This document shows positions 29,616 to 37,281 of a stretch of 37,281 bases of DNA, in pieces. Source of the DNA: a virus; the IMG/VR virus record IMGVR_UViG_3300042542_001562, positions 1-37,281 of that record; one strand, given 5' to 3'. The notes beneath the pieces are model-generated. The model was given only the letters and a program-made list of their open reading frames with translations, ran no database searches and was not told where the DNA came from. Within the stretch, counting starts at the first letter, position 1; every line of letters begins with the position of its first letter. A program made the translations under genes and the position numbers.

Positions 29616-31700
29616 ATGACAATCAGAAAATACTCATCCCGTGCTCAACAGACCACGTTATCTGCTGCTATAACCTCTACGACTGCAACCACTATGACGG
29701 TTGCCAGTCCTACCTTACTCATGGGTGGAAAAACATTAGCTGCTAATGAAACTTACACAGTAGTCATTGACCCGGATACAGCTGTTGAAGAAATTGTAAA
29801 TATTGTATCTAGTGCTGGTAACCCGGTATCTGGTTCTACTATAACTATTACTAGAGGTGTAGATAGCGATACTCCTGGTACTGGCTCTCTTCATAGCATC
29901 GGCGCAGTAATTCGCCATATGGTTATTGGTCGTGACCTACAAGAGGCTAATGACCACGTTAACGGTACCCTTGCTCAACACGCAGCAACAACCTCTACTG
30001 AACTTCGTGGAGTTATATCAGATGAAACAGGAACTGGCTCTTTAGTATTTGCAACATCCCCAACTTTAGTAACTCCTATTCTTGGAACTCCTACATCTGG
30101 AACATTAACTAATGCAACTGGATTACCTATCTCTACTGGTGTATCTGGTCTTGGTACTAACGTAGCAACATTTTTGGCTACCCCATCTAGCGCTAACCTT
30201 GCTGCTGCTCTTACAGATGAGACTGGTTCTGGTGCTGTTGTACTTGGAACTAGCCCAACAATTTCTAGCCCAACCATTACTGGTACTGGTGCTATTGCAG
30301 GTACCTTTACAGGCAATTTAACAGGTAACGTAACTGGTAACGTATCTGGAACTGCAGGTAGTGCAACAGGTAATGCTGCTACTGCGACTGCTTTACAAAC
30401 AGCCCGTAACTTCCAACTAACTGGAGATGTAGAAGCATCTGCCGTATCATTTGATGGTACTGGCAATGTAAGTTTAACTACTGTCATTGGTACTGGCGCA
30501 ATTGTTAATGCTGACATTAACGCATCTGCTGCTATTGCTTATAGCAAGTTAAACCTTAATGGAACTATTACCTCTGCTGATATTGTCAATGGAACTATTG
30601 TTGCCGCTGATATTGCTGATGGAACTATTACTGCTGCTAAATTAACTGCAGACCCATTTGCTCGTGCTAACCATACTGGTACACAATTAGCAGCAACTGT
30701 CTCTGACTTTGATACACAGGTAAGAACATCTCGCTTAGACCAGATGGCTGCGCCTACTGGCAGCGTATCTGTTAATAGCCAGAAAGTAACATCTCTTGCT
30801 ACACCTACAGTTGATACCGATGCAGCAACTAAGCTTTATGTAGATACAAAAGTTGCAGACCTTGTTAACTCTGCACCATCTACACTTGATACCCTTGGTG
30901 AGATTGCAACAGCAATCCAAGCAGGTGGAACTGTCTATGATTCATTTGTATTAAAAGCAGGAAGCACAATGACTGGCAACCTAACCCTTGCTGGTGCTCC
31001 TTCATCTAACCTACACGCTGCTACTAAGTTGTATGTAGATGATGTGGCTGGTTCTGCTACTGCTGCTGCAGCCTCTGCTGCTGCCGCTGCTGCTTCATAT
31101 GATTCTTTTGATGATAGATACTTAGGTGCTAAATCAACTGCTCCTACATTAGATAATGATGGTAATGCATTAGTAACTGGTGCCTTATATTGGAACTCAG
31201 TATCTGCAACTATGTTTGCTTGGACAGGTTCTGCTTGGGGTTCAATTTCCTCAACTGCAGCAATCTATCGTTACAAGTTTACTGCTGCTGGTGGAGAAAC
31301 ATCTGAGTCTGGACTTGACGATAATGGTGTAACACTTTCTTATCTTCCTGGTAAGGAGCAGGTATATCTTAACGGTGTACTTCTTGTTCGTACCACAGAC
31401 TACACAGCATCTGATGGAACAAGTATCACTTCTCTTGCTGCACTAACTGCTGGAGACATTCTTGAAATCATTACTTTTACTGCCTTTGATTTAGCAACTG
31501 CTATTGACAAGACACTATTTGATGCTAAGGGAGATATTCTAGTAGCAACTGCTGCTGATACACCTGGTAAACTAACAGTAGGAACTAATGGCCAATATTT
31601 AGTGGCTAATTCAGCAACTGCTACTGGTTTAAACTGGGCAACTCTTGATACATCAGCAATTGACAACAACTATATACTCGCTCTTATGGGCGCAATCTAA
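29616..31700 (+). CDS. Tail fibre protein, 694 aa
   Basis: A long repetitive Thr/Ala/Gly-rich protein. The N-terminal 110 residues form a beta domain with conserved TITRGVDSDTPG; the middle has repeated GTLTNATGLP, FTGNLTGNVTGNVSG and IVNGTIVAADIADGT units typical of fibre shafts; then two ATKLYVD segments with a short Ala-rich coil between them and a C-terminal beta domain (YLNGVLLVRTTDYTASDGTSI). Such proteins trimerise and extend from the tail. The opening domain probably attaches to the tail. AGGAACA precedes ATG 29616. Confidence 0.85.
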   Translation: MTIRKYSSRAQQTTLSAAITSTTATTMTVASPTLLMGGKTLAANETYTVVIDPDTAVEEIVNIVSSAGNPVSGSTITITRGVDSDTPGTGSLHSIGAVIRHMVIGRDLQEANDHVNGTLAQHAATTSTELRGVISDETGTGSLVFATSPTLVTPILGTPTSGTLTNATGLPISTGVSGLGTNVATFLATPSSANLAAALTDETGSGAVVLGTSPTISSPTITGTGAIAGTFTGNLTGNVTGNVSGTAGSATGNAATATALQTARNFQLTGDVEASAVSFDGTGNVSLTTVIGTGAIVNADINASAAIAYSKLNLNGTITSADIVNGTIVAADIADGTITAAKLTADPFARANHTGTQLAATVSDFDTQVRTSRLDQMAAPTGSVSVNSQKVTSLATPTVDTDAATKLYVDTKVADLVNSAPSTLDTLGEIATAIQAGGTVYDSFVLKAGSTMTGNLTLAGAPSSNLHAATKLYVDDVAGSATAAAASAAAAAASYDSFDDRYLGAKSTAPTLDNDGNALVTGALYWNSVSATMFAWTGSAWGSISSTAAIYRYKFTAAGGETSESGLDDNGVTLSYLPGKEQVYLNGVLLVRTTDYTASDGTSITSLAALTAGDILEIITFTAFDLATAIDKTLFDAKGDILVATAADTPGKLTVGTNGQYLVANSATATGLNWATLDTSAIDNNYILALMGAI

Positions 31701-31716
31701 CGGAAGGTAGTAACTA

Positions 31717-32019
31717 ATGGCTACAACAAGTAAAGTAATGGCTAGAACAGCCGCAGCAACATCAAGCACAACCCTATATGCAGTACCAGCAAGCACAACT
31801 GCTGTAGTTACAAATATAGCAGTGACTAACTCAGCAGCATCTGCTGCTACATTCACTATCACACTAGATGGTGTTGATTTATTCAAAGATGCAGCCATTG
31901 CTGCTAACACAACAGCATTGTTTGACCTTAAGCAGGTCCTTGCTACAACTAAAATTATTGCTGGTCTTGCATCAGCAGTTACAGTTAAGTTCCAAATTAG
32001 CGGAGTGGAGATAGTATAA
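31717..32019 (+). CDS. Small beta-sandwich tail protein, 100 aa
   Basis: Predicted all-beta protein with strands TTLYAVPASTTAVVTNIAVTN, TFTITLDGVDLF and VTVKFQISGVEIV, and a Thr/Ala-rich composition. I recall similar proteins between fibre genes of aquatic phages; a fibre-connecting or capsid/tail decoration role is likely. AAGG precedes ATG 31717 and it overlaps the next gene by one nucleotide. Confidence 0.65.
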   Translation: MATTSKVMARTAAATSSTTLYAVPASTTAVVTNIAVTNSAASAATFTITLDGVDLFKDAAIAANTTALFDLKQVLATTKIIAGLASAVTVKFQISGVEIV

Positions 32020-33287
32020 TGGCATCAGCAGTATTCCCAGCGCCCTCAAGTTCAGGTGTAAATTATGCTGCTGGCCTTACGGCAAGCAGACCAGAAGCAC
32101 CTGCAAATGGTACTACATATTTTAATTCTACTACTAACCTTGTAGAAATTTACAATTCAACTACAAGTGCTTGGACTACATTAATACAAACCCCTAATGC
32201 TCCTGTGTGGACTACTGCGGTTGGAACTATTTTATCCATTGCAGAAGGAAATGCAGTTTCTGTTACAGTTACCGCAGTAAGCCCAAATAGTGGTTCGTTG
32301 GTTTACAGTTCATCTAATTTACCTGCTGGGTTAAGTATTGCATCATCAACTGGTGTAATTACTGGAACAGCACCTACTGTTGCTACTTTAACAACATTTG
32401 AATTTGATGTTACTGCAACTTCTGGGTTTAATTCAAGTTCAAGAAGATTTAATATTGTTGTTGCAGATGCAATAGAAGTCGACTTTTTAGTGGTTGCAGG
32501 TGGTGGTGCAGGTGGTTACAGCACCAGCAGTGCTGGTGGGGGTGCAGGTGGTTATAGAACATCCGCTTCACAAACTGGTGGACCAAATACTGCAGAAAAT
32601 AAAACAGGTATATCTGTTGGTGTTGCAACAACTATTACGGTTGGTGCTGGCGGTGCTGCAACTACAACACAAAATCGTGGTTCAAATGGAAGTAACTCTG
32701 TACTGGGTGTAATAACTTCCATAGGTGGTGGCGGAGGAGCAACTTATCAAGGCGGCGACTTTAATGGTACTGCTGGAAATGGTGGTTCAGGTGGTGGTGG
32801 CGCTGGCAACGGCGCATCAGGTGGTGGTTCAGGTGGTACTGGTACTGCTGGTCAAGGAAACAATGGCGGAACATATGGCAACGCTCCTTATTATGGTGGT
32901 TCTGGTGGTGGTGCTGGCGCTGGTGGTGGAAATCAAGGCGCAGCGGGTGGTGCTGGATTATCAAGTTCGCTATCTGGAACATCTACTGCTTATGCTGGCG
33001 GTGGGGGTTCTTACAATAGTTTAGGTGGTACAGGCGGAGGTGGCGCTGGACACCCAAATGGAAGTACTTCAACTGGTACTGCAAATAGAGGTGGTGGCGG
33101 AGGTAACGGCAATAGCAGTGTGAGTAACGTAAATTCTGGTGGTTCTGGAATTGTTATAGTAAAAATTCCAGACACATACACAGCAACTTTTTCTGGTGGT
33201 GTTACTCAAACAAATTCTAGTGCTGGCGGGTTTAAAACATATATTGTTACAGCCGCTGGTGTTTCCGATACAATAACAATTAACTAG
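32019..33287 (+). CDS. Tail adhesin with Ig-like and glycine-rich domains, 422 aa
   Basis: Residues 1-60 form an attachment segment (GVNYAAGLTASRPEAPANGTTYF, a common phage fibre start). Residues 62-150 match the He_PIG/cadherin-like Ig fold (VYSSSNLPAGLSIASSTGVITGTA). Residues about 155-375 are a glycine-rich domain (VDFLVVAGGGAGG, then repeated GGGGAGNG, GGAGAGGG units) with a beta close. Glycine-rich regions form bundles of polyglycine helices in adhesins of some phages, and display host-binding loops. This is a strong receptor-binding candidate. Confidence 0.8.
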   Translation: MASAVFPAPSSSGVNYAAGLTASRPEAPANGTTYFNSTTNLVEIYNSTTSAWTTLIQTPNAPVWTTAVGTILSIAEGNAVSVTVTAVSPNSGSLVYSSSNLPAGLSIASSTGVITGTAPTVATLTTFEFDVTATSGFNSSSRRFNIVVADAIEVDFLVVAGGGAGGYSTSSAGGGAGGYRTSASQTGGPNTAENKTGISVGVATTITVGAGGAATTTQNRGSNGSNSVLGVITSIGGGGGATYQGGDFNGTAGNGGSGGGGAGNGASGGGSGGTGTAGQGNNGGTYGNAPYYGGSGGGAGAGGGNQGAAGGAGLSSSLSGTSTAYAGGGGSYNSLGGTGGGGAGHPNGSTSTGTANRGGGGGNGNSSVSNVNSGGSGIVIVKIPDTYTATFSGGVTQTNSSAGGFKTYIVTAAGVSDTITIN

Positions 33288-33295
33288 GAGTAATT

Positions 33296-33679
33296 ATGGC
33301 ACATTATGCAATATTAAATGAAAACAATATAGTTGTTCAAGTCATTGTAGGCAAAGATGAAAATGAACCATTACTAGAGGGTTATTCTTCTTGGGAAGAA
33401 TACTATGGTGGTAAAAGAACATCTTATAATACTTATGCTAATACTCATTCAAATGGAGGAACGCCTTTTAGAAAAAATTATGCTGGTATCGGGTACACTT
33501 ATGATGCTAAGTATGATGGTTTTTTTGCACCACAACCATATCCTTCTTGGACATTAGATTTTAAAACATTTGTTTGGGTTTCTCCTGTAGCAAAACCAGC
33601 AAATATTGAAGGTTATGATTGGATATGGTTTGAATATACTAAGTCTTGGGAGCAAATTCCATTACCTCCTACACAATAA
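33296..33679 (+). CDS. Conserved fibre-associated protein, 127 aa
   Basis: The start MAHYAILNENNIVVQVIVG and the motif GGTPFRKNYAGIGYTYD, followed by APQPYPSWTLD, belong to a family I recall as widespread in aquatic phages, often next to fibres. It is a beta-rich domain. It may cap or assist a fibre. AGGAG precedes ATG 33296. Function not proved. Confidence 0.75.
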   Translation: MAHYAILNENNIVVQVIVGKDENEPLLEGYSSWEEYYGGKRTSYNTYANTHSNGGTPFRKNYAGIGYTYDAKYDGFFAPQPYPSWTLDFKTFVWVSPVAKPANIEGYDWIWFEYTKSWEQIPLPPTQ

Positions 33680-33706
33680 TTAACTTAAACAATTAAGGAG
33701 CAAACA

Positions 33707-34525
33707 ATGACTAAAGCAAGAGACCTAGCCAATGGCGCTACCGCATTAAGTGCGGTATCAGCCACAGAATTAGCCTACTTAGATGGCGTAACTTCTGCCG
33801 TGCAAACACAAATAGATGGCAAGCAAGCAGTTAATGCTGCTGTATCTACAACTGAACTTGGATACCTAGATGGTGTTACCTCTGCTATCCAGACACAGTT
33901 AGATGCAAAGACTGCAAAGTCTACCCTTACAACTACAGGTGATATTTACTATGCATCTGCTGCTAATACCCCTGCAAGATTAGGTATTGGTTCAACTGAC
34001 CAAGTGCTTAAAGTAACTGGTGGAGTGCCTGCTTGGGCTACACCTGCTGCTGGTGGTGGAATGACTTTGTTATCAACAACTACAATGTCTGGTGCGGTAA
34101 CAACAATTTCCTCAATTAGTGGAAGTTATAAACAATTATATGTAATTTGGTATGGTATGACTAATGCAACAGGCAGTGGTTATATGGAAATGAAATTTAA
34201 TAATACTGGTAATTATTCAGGTAACAAAAGTATAGGTTCTTCAGGAAGTCCTACTTCACAGGCCGAAAACAATGTATCAATAGTGCGTATATCTTATGGT
34301 ACAACCAACAATACTAATGCAAACAATTTCGCCGCTATGACAATAAACGATTATGCTAGCACTTCAAACCGCAAAACTTTTACCGTTTCTTATAGTTATA
34401 GTACTAGTGAAATTATTGACTACACAGGCGCATTTCTTAACAATGCTGCAATTTCAGAATTAAACTTTTCAAATACTGGTGGCGACTGGACTGCTGGAAC
34501 CGTAAAGATATATGGAGTAAACTAA
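33707..34525 (+). CDS. Tail fibre or spike protein, 272 aa
   Basis: The first 70 residues carry two copies of a repeat (TELAYLDGVTSAVQTQIDGK and TELGYLDGVTSAIQTQLDAK) found in fibre shafts of many aquatic phages. A linker with GIGSTDQVLKVTGGVPAW leads to a C-terminal Ser/Thr/Asn-rich beta domain (GGGMTLLSTTTMSG to WTAGTVKIYGVN) likely to bind the receptor. AAGGAG precedes ATG 33707. It overlaps the next gene by one nucleotide. Confidence 0.8.
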   Translation: MTKARDLANGATALSAVSATELAYLDGVTSAVQTQIDGKQAVNAAVSTTELGYLDGVTSAIQTQLDAKTAKSTLTTTGDIYYASAANTPARLGIGSTDQVLKVTGGVPAWATPAAGGGMTLLSTTTMSGAVTTISSISGSYKQLYVIWYGMTNATGSGYMEMKFNNTGNYSGNKSIGSSGSPTSQAENNVSIVRISYGTTNNTNANNFAAMTINDYASTSNRKTFTVSYSYSTSEIIDYTGAFLNNAAISELNFSNTGGDWTAGTVKIYGVN

Positions 34526-34734
34526 TGACTAAACCAATGGTTAGAATACACAACATTAAAACTGATGAAATCATTGACCGAGAAATGACTGACGCAGAGT
34601 TTGCTCAATACAATCAAGACAAAGCAAACAGGGAAGCAAAAGAAGCCGAAACACAAGCAAAGGCAACAGCCAAAGCAGCACTATTAACACAACTAGGCAT
34701 TACAGAAGAACAAGCAAAACTTTTACTTTCTTAA
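34525..34734 (+). CDS. Small tail protein, possible fibre chaperone, 69 aa
   Basis: Begins with a short beta segment (VRIHNIKTDEIIDREMTDAEFAQY) and continues with an Ala/Lys/Glu helix and a terminal GITEEQAKLLLS. Proteins of this shape follow fibre genes and resemble tail-assembly or fibre-assembly chaperones. Overlap with the fibre gene implies coupled synthesis. The chaperone role is inference. Confidence 0.65.
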   Translation: MTKPMVRIHNIKTDEIIDREMTDAEFAQYNQDKANREAKEAETQAKATAKAALLTQLGITEEQAKLLLS

Positions 34735-34746
34735 TTAAGGAGCACT

Positions 34747-36705
34747 GTGGTCAGTCGTGATATAACCGAAGGACGAGGCTCGGCAACTGCCAGTATTGGT
34801 CGTTCTATTGCCGTTGATATTGGTATTACATCTAATAACTCCGTCTGGACAAATACAGATATAGCTTATGATGTAGCTGTAGGTGGCATGCCATTTATCT
34901 ACGCTCTTTCGGATGAACGACCATACACTAGACAGACAGCTCCATTTAGAAAAGAACAGTTTGATAATAACAATGAGCCAGGTGAGCAATCACTTACCGG
35001 TTGGTGGATTAGAAGTCAATCATCTTTCCATAATGGCACAGGCATTAAGTTCTATGACCCATCTGCTGGTGAGACAACAGCGCATAGGTTTGCCGACTCT
35101 TTAGGTGTAGATGTGTGGACTAAGGGTGAGGTAACTTTACTTAAAGAAAGCACTAACACTGCAGTAAGTAGTGGTATATACAAAGTTCTATCTATAGTAG
35201 ATGCAGGTACCAACAAGATACTTGGCTGGAATACAGAAAATACAACTATCAATAACTATACTGCTGCTGGTACTCCTGTTACTTATACACATCCTGTTAC
35301 TGCTGGATTAGATACTGCTACCCTTGCTATTGCAAGTGATGGAATTAACCTATTTATTGCAGACAATGACCACATATATACAGGTCCTATTGCTACTCCT
35401 ACAGCTGGATACACAGCGTATTATAATACTGACAATGCTAAAGTAACACTAGCCTGGGTTAAACAACGTCTTGTTGCCGGTATCGGTGCATCTGTTTATG
35501 AATTAACTAATGCTAAAGGTTCATCGCATTCACTACCTGCTACTCCTACATATACCCACCCTAACTCTGGTTGGGAATGGACATCCATATCAGAAGGTGG
35601 CTCTGCCATCTATGCTGCTGGTTATGCTGGTACTAATGGTGCTATCTATAAGTTTACTTTAAATACTGCTGGCGTTATGCCAACTCTTACCTCAGGTATC
35701 ATTGCAGCACAACTACCTAGCGGTGAGTATCCACGCAAGATTGAATCATACCTAGGCTATCTAGTAATTGGTACCAACAAGGGTGTGCGTGTGGCATCTA
35801 TATCAGATACTAGTGGAGACCTAAGCTATGGTCCATTAATTATTGAAGCAGAAAACACAGGGTTAGACTTTGCATTTAGAGATAGATTTGTTTATGCAAC
35901 TGGTTCTATTAGTGGTTACCCTGGATTATACAGAATTGATTTAGGTAATGAGCTTGAGACATTACGTTTCGCTTATGCTCCTGATACATATCTTGATGGA
36001 GTAACTGGTCATGCTACTAGCGTGGACTTTATCGGCAACTCAAATCAATTAGCATTTACTACATCAGGTAGCAATGGTATTGCTATCCAGTCTGCGTCTA
36101 CACTGATATCAAGTGGCTATATTAAGACCGGTAAAATCCGTTACGGAACATTAGAGCCTAAGAATTTTAAACGATTAATAGGACGTGGCATATTTAAGAC
36201 TGGGTCTATGACCCTATCAAGTGTAGCTACTAATACACTAGGAGCAGATGTTGAGTACGACCATGTTGTATACGATACCGGTGTTAACCCAGTAGAGATA
36301 ACTACCCTACAACCTGAAACTGCTCAAGAATTTTTAGCATATAAATTTACATTGACTCGTGATACTACAGATACCTCAACTGGTCCTACCTTTAAAGGTT
36401 ACCAAGTTAAGGCAACCATTGCTACACCCCGTGTAAGGTTAATTAAGTTTCCTGTTTATTGCTTTGATATAGAAACAGATAGATACAACACGGTTACAGG
36501 CTACTCAGGTAGAGCATCCGAACGTATCGCTACGCTAGAAGCATTAGAAAAATCTGGAGATGTACTTAGCTGGCAAGACCTAACCACTGGTGAGTTGCAG
36601 CAAGCAGTGATAGAACAGATTTCATTTACTCGTATGACACCACCTGATAGAACGTTTGATGGCTTTGGAGGAATCATAGAAATTGTGATTAGGACGGTAT
36701 CATGA
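34747..36705 (+). CDS. Probable tail nozzle / tubular protein B-like, 652 aa
   Basis: GTG 34747 follows AAGGAG. The 652-residue protein is beta-rich, with successive four-strand-like blocks (for example TLAIASDGINLFIADNDHIYTG, LVAGIGASVYELTNAKG, SAIYAAGYAGTNGAIYKF, GYLVIGTNKGVRVA) that suggest a beta-propeller, and a C-terminal domain with RLIKFPVYCFDIETDRYN and a helix RASERIATLEALEKSGD. Nozzle proteins of short-tailed phages contain propellers of this kind. Length and position near the end of the tail module support the call; a minor tail or receptor-binding protein is the alternative. Confidence 0.6.
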   Translation: MVSRDITEGRGSATASIGRSIAVDIGITSNNSVWTNTDIAYDVAVGGMPFIYALSDERPYTRQTAPFRKEQFDNNNEPGEQSLTGWWIRSQSSFHNGTGIKFYDPSAGETTAHRFADSLGVDVWTKGEVTLLKESTNTAVSSGIYKVLSIVDAGTNKILGWNTENTTINNYTAAGTPVTYTHPVTAGLDTATLAIASDGINLFIADNDHIYTGPIATPTAGYTAYYNTDNAKVTLAWVKQRLVAGIGASVYELTNAKGSSHSLPATPTYTHPNSGWEWTSISEGGSAIYAAGYAGTNGAIYKFTLNTAGVMPTLTSGIIAAQLPSGEYPRKIESYLGYLVIGTNKGVRVASISDTSGDLSYGPLIIEAENTGLDFAFRDRFVYATGSISGYPGLYRIDLGNELETLRFAYAPDTYLDGVTGHATSVDFIGNSNQLAFTTSGSNGIAIQSASTLISSGYIKTGKIRYGTLEPKNFKRLIGRGIFKTGSMTLSSVATNTLGADVEYDHVVYDTGVNPVEITTLQPETAQEFLAYKFTLTRDTTDTSTGPTFKGYQVKATIATPRVRLIKFPVYCFDIETDRYNTVTGYSGRASERIATLEALEKSGDVLSWQDLTTGELQQAVIEQISFTRMTPPDRTFDGFGGIIEIVIRTVS

Positions 36706-36905
36706 CACCTACTGATTGGGCTGCATTAGCAGTAGCAATAAGCACTTTGATTGGTTCCTTTGCCTTGATGGTAAGGTGGCTAGTTAATCATTATCTATCA
36801 GAACTTAAGCCTGATGGCAACGGGGGACATAACCTAGAGGGACGCATTACCCGATTGGAAACCCGTATTGACCAAATTTATTTACTCCTTAGTAATAGGG
36901 ATTAG
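36702..36905 (+). CDS. Holin-like membrane protein, 67 aa
   Basis: ATG 36702 shares ATGA with the nozzle stop. One hydrophobic helix (WAALAVAISTLIGSFALMVRWLV, about residues 6-28) is followed by a charged tail with a coiled-coil stretch (LEGRITRLETRIDQIYLLL). This matches small one-TM phage holin-like proteins common in actinobacterial phages. It would form membrane lesions at lysis. The paired endolysin is not in the window and may lie downstream. Confidence 0.65.
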   Translation: MTPTDWAALAVAISTLIGSFALMVRWLVNHYLSELKPDGNGGHNLEGRITRLETRIDQIYLLLSNRD

Positions 36906-37281
36906 CCTACTCTTTATACCAACTCCTGCTAGTGCCGAAGATGTAATCATTAATCTTGATGCTACAACTGCTTATGTAGATGTAGTAGTTCAAGTAGATA
37001 CAACAACAGCCTATACAATTACCACTACTACTGGACCACGAACTGAAGTGGTTGACTCTGTAACAGTAGAGCGTGTGGCTTGGGTAGATTCTTGGCTATG
37101 GTTATATCGTGGTGTTGCTGATAGCACTACTGCTAACCCCATAAGGGGTGATGATGATAGCAATCATAACTCTGAGAATAATTATTTTGCATCTGCACTT
37201 AGTGGTGTATTAAATGCTGACACCTATACAATCCGTGCTACATCTTATGACTATGTAGTTGGTGGTCAAAGACCAATAGGA
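36868..37281 (+). CDS. Secreted beta-rich protein, partial at window edge
   Basis: A frame from TTG 36868, overlapping the holin-like gene by 38 nt, stays open for 138 codons to the window end. It starts with a clear signal peptide (MTKFIYSLVIGISLLFIPTPASA, cleavage after ASA near residue 23, followed by EDV), and the mature part is Thr-rich and beta-like, ending with SGVLNADTYTIRATSYDYVVGG, a pattern seen in secreted beta-sandwich (PPC-like) domains. GGAAA precedes the TTG by 6 nt. It would be exported or anchored outside. The C-terminus and any catalytic part are outside the window. Confidence 0.75.
   Translation, partial: MTKFIYSLVIGISLLFIPTPASAEDVIINLDATTAYVDVVVQVDTTTAYTITTTTGPRTEVVDSVTVERVAWVDSWLWLYRGVADSTTANPIRGDDDSNHNSENNYFASALSGVLNADTYTIRATSYDYVVGGQRPIG

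Noticed and set aside
29975-30517. Open frame of 180 codons on the minus strand
   Set aside because: It lies fully inside the tail-fibre gene, is Val/Pro/Ala-rich as expected from antisense of Thr/Gly repeats, and has no ribosome site.
1-37281. Integrase, repressor, CRISPR array, insertion sequence, WhiB-type regulator
   Set aside because: Searched by eye on both strands; no matching motif or repeat array was found, although genes outside the window cannot be judged.

Overview
The window is a piece of a tailed-phage genome, cut at both ends (a metallophosphoesterase runs off the left edge, a secreted protein off the right). Nearly every base is coding, genes overlap by 1-30 nt, and the map has two arms transcribed away from each other: a leftward arm (9511 down to 1) with DNA replication, recombination and small regulatory or unknown genes, and a rightward arm (10176 to the end) with packaging, head and tail genes. 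No integrase, repressor, tRNA, CRISPR array or insertion sequence was seen, which suggests a lytic phage. An N4-gp56-type major capsid protein, large internal-type virion proteins and a probable tail-tube/nozzle pair, with no tape-measure, sheath or baseplate genes, point to a podovirus-like virion. The host is inferred, not shown: moderate-to-low GC, a secreted transglycosylase of the type common in Actinobacteria, and families common in aquatic phage sequences fit a phage of freshwater or marine low-GC Actinobacteria.

Left arm, in transcription order: a basic protein and a zinc protein (9511-8902), an SSB-like OB-fold protein (8826-8500) ended by a strong UUCG-loop terminator (8490-8450), a membrane microprotein, a run of very small overlapping genes (8257-7397), a secreted transglycosylase (7400-6954), a GS-like amidoligase with N-terminal zinc fingers (6938-5619) and its class-II glutamine amidotransferase (5616-4717). 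A promoter with operator-like CACTAG repeats (4656-4720) starts the next block: a Cas4/RecB-like nuclease split in two frames, a zinc protein, a zinc ribbon, a DnaB/RecA-like ATPase, a PD-(D/E)XK resolvase-like nuclease, a primase split into zinc-binding and TOPRIM parts, an unknown gene, a DUF1599 protein and the metallophosphoesterase.

The centre (9512-10175) is a 664-bp non-coding region full of inverted repeats: a three-way-junction RNA candidate (9553-9649), a row of hairpins with terminator-like tails, and a terminase leader with two mutually exclusive stems.

Right arm: a terminase with a fused N-terminal HTH-like region, three small genes, portal, a proteasome/HslV-like Ntn hydrolase where a prohead protease is expected, a 1952-residue virion protein with an embedded circularly permuted SLOG-like domain, two further putative structural proteins, scaffold, major capsid, a string of tiny basic proteins, a GT-A glycosyltransferase, a probable tail adaptor, several fibre/adhesin proteins including a glycine-rich one, a probable tail nozzle, a holin-like protein and a signal-peptide protein cut by the window edge.

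The strongest leads for new biology are the zinc-finger amidoligase plus amidotransferase pair next to a secreted wall hydrolase, the proteasome-like protease in the head module, the SLOG-like domain inside a giant virion protein, the split nuclease and primase, and the structured central RNA region.
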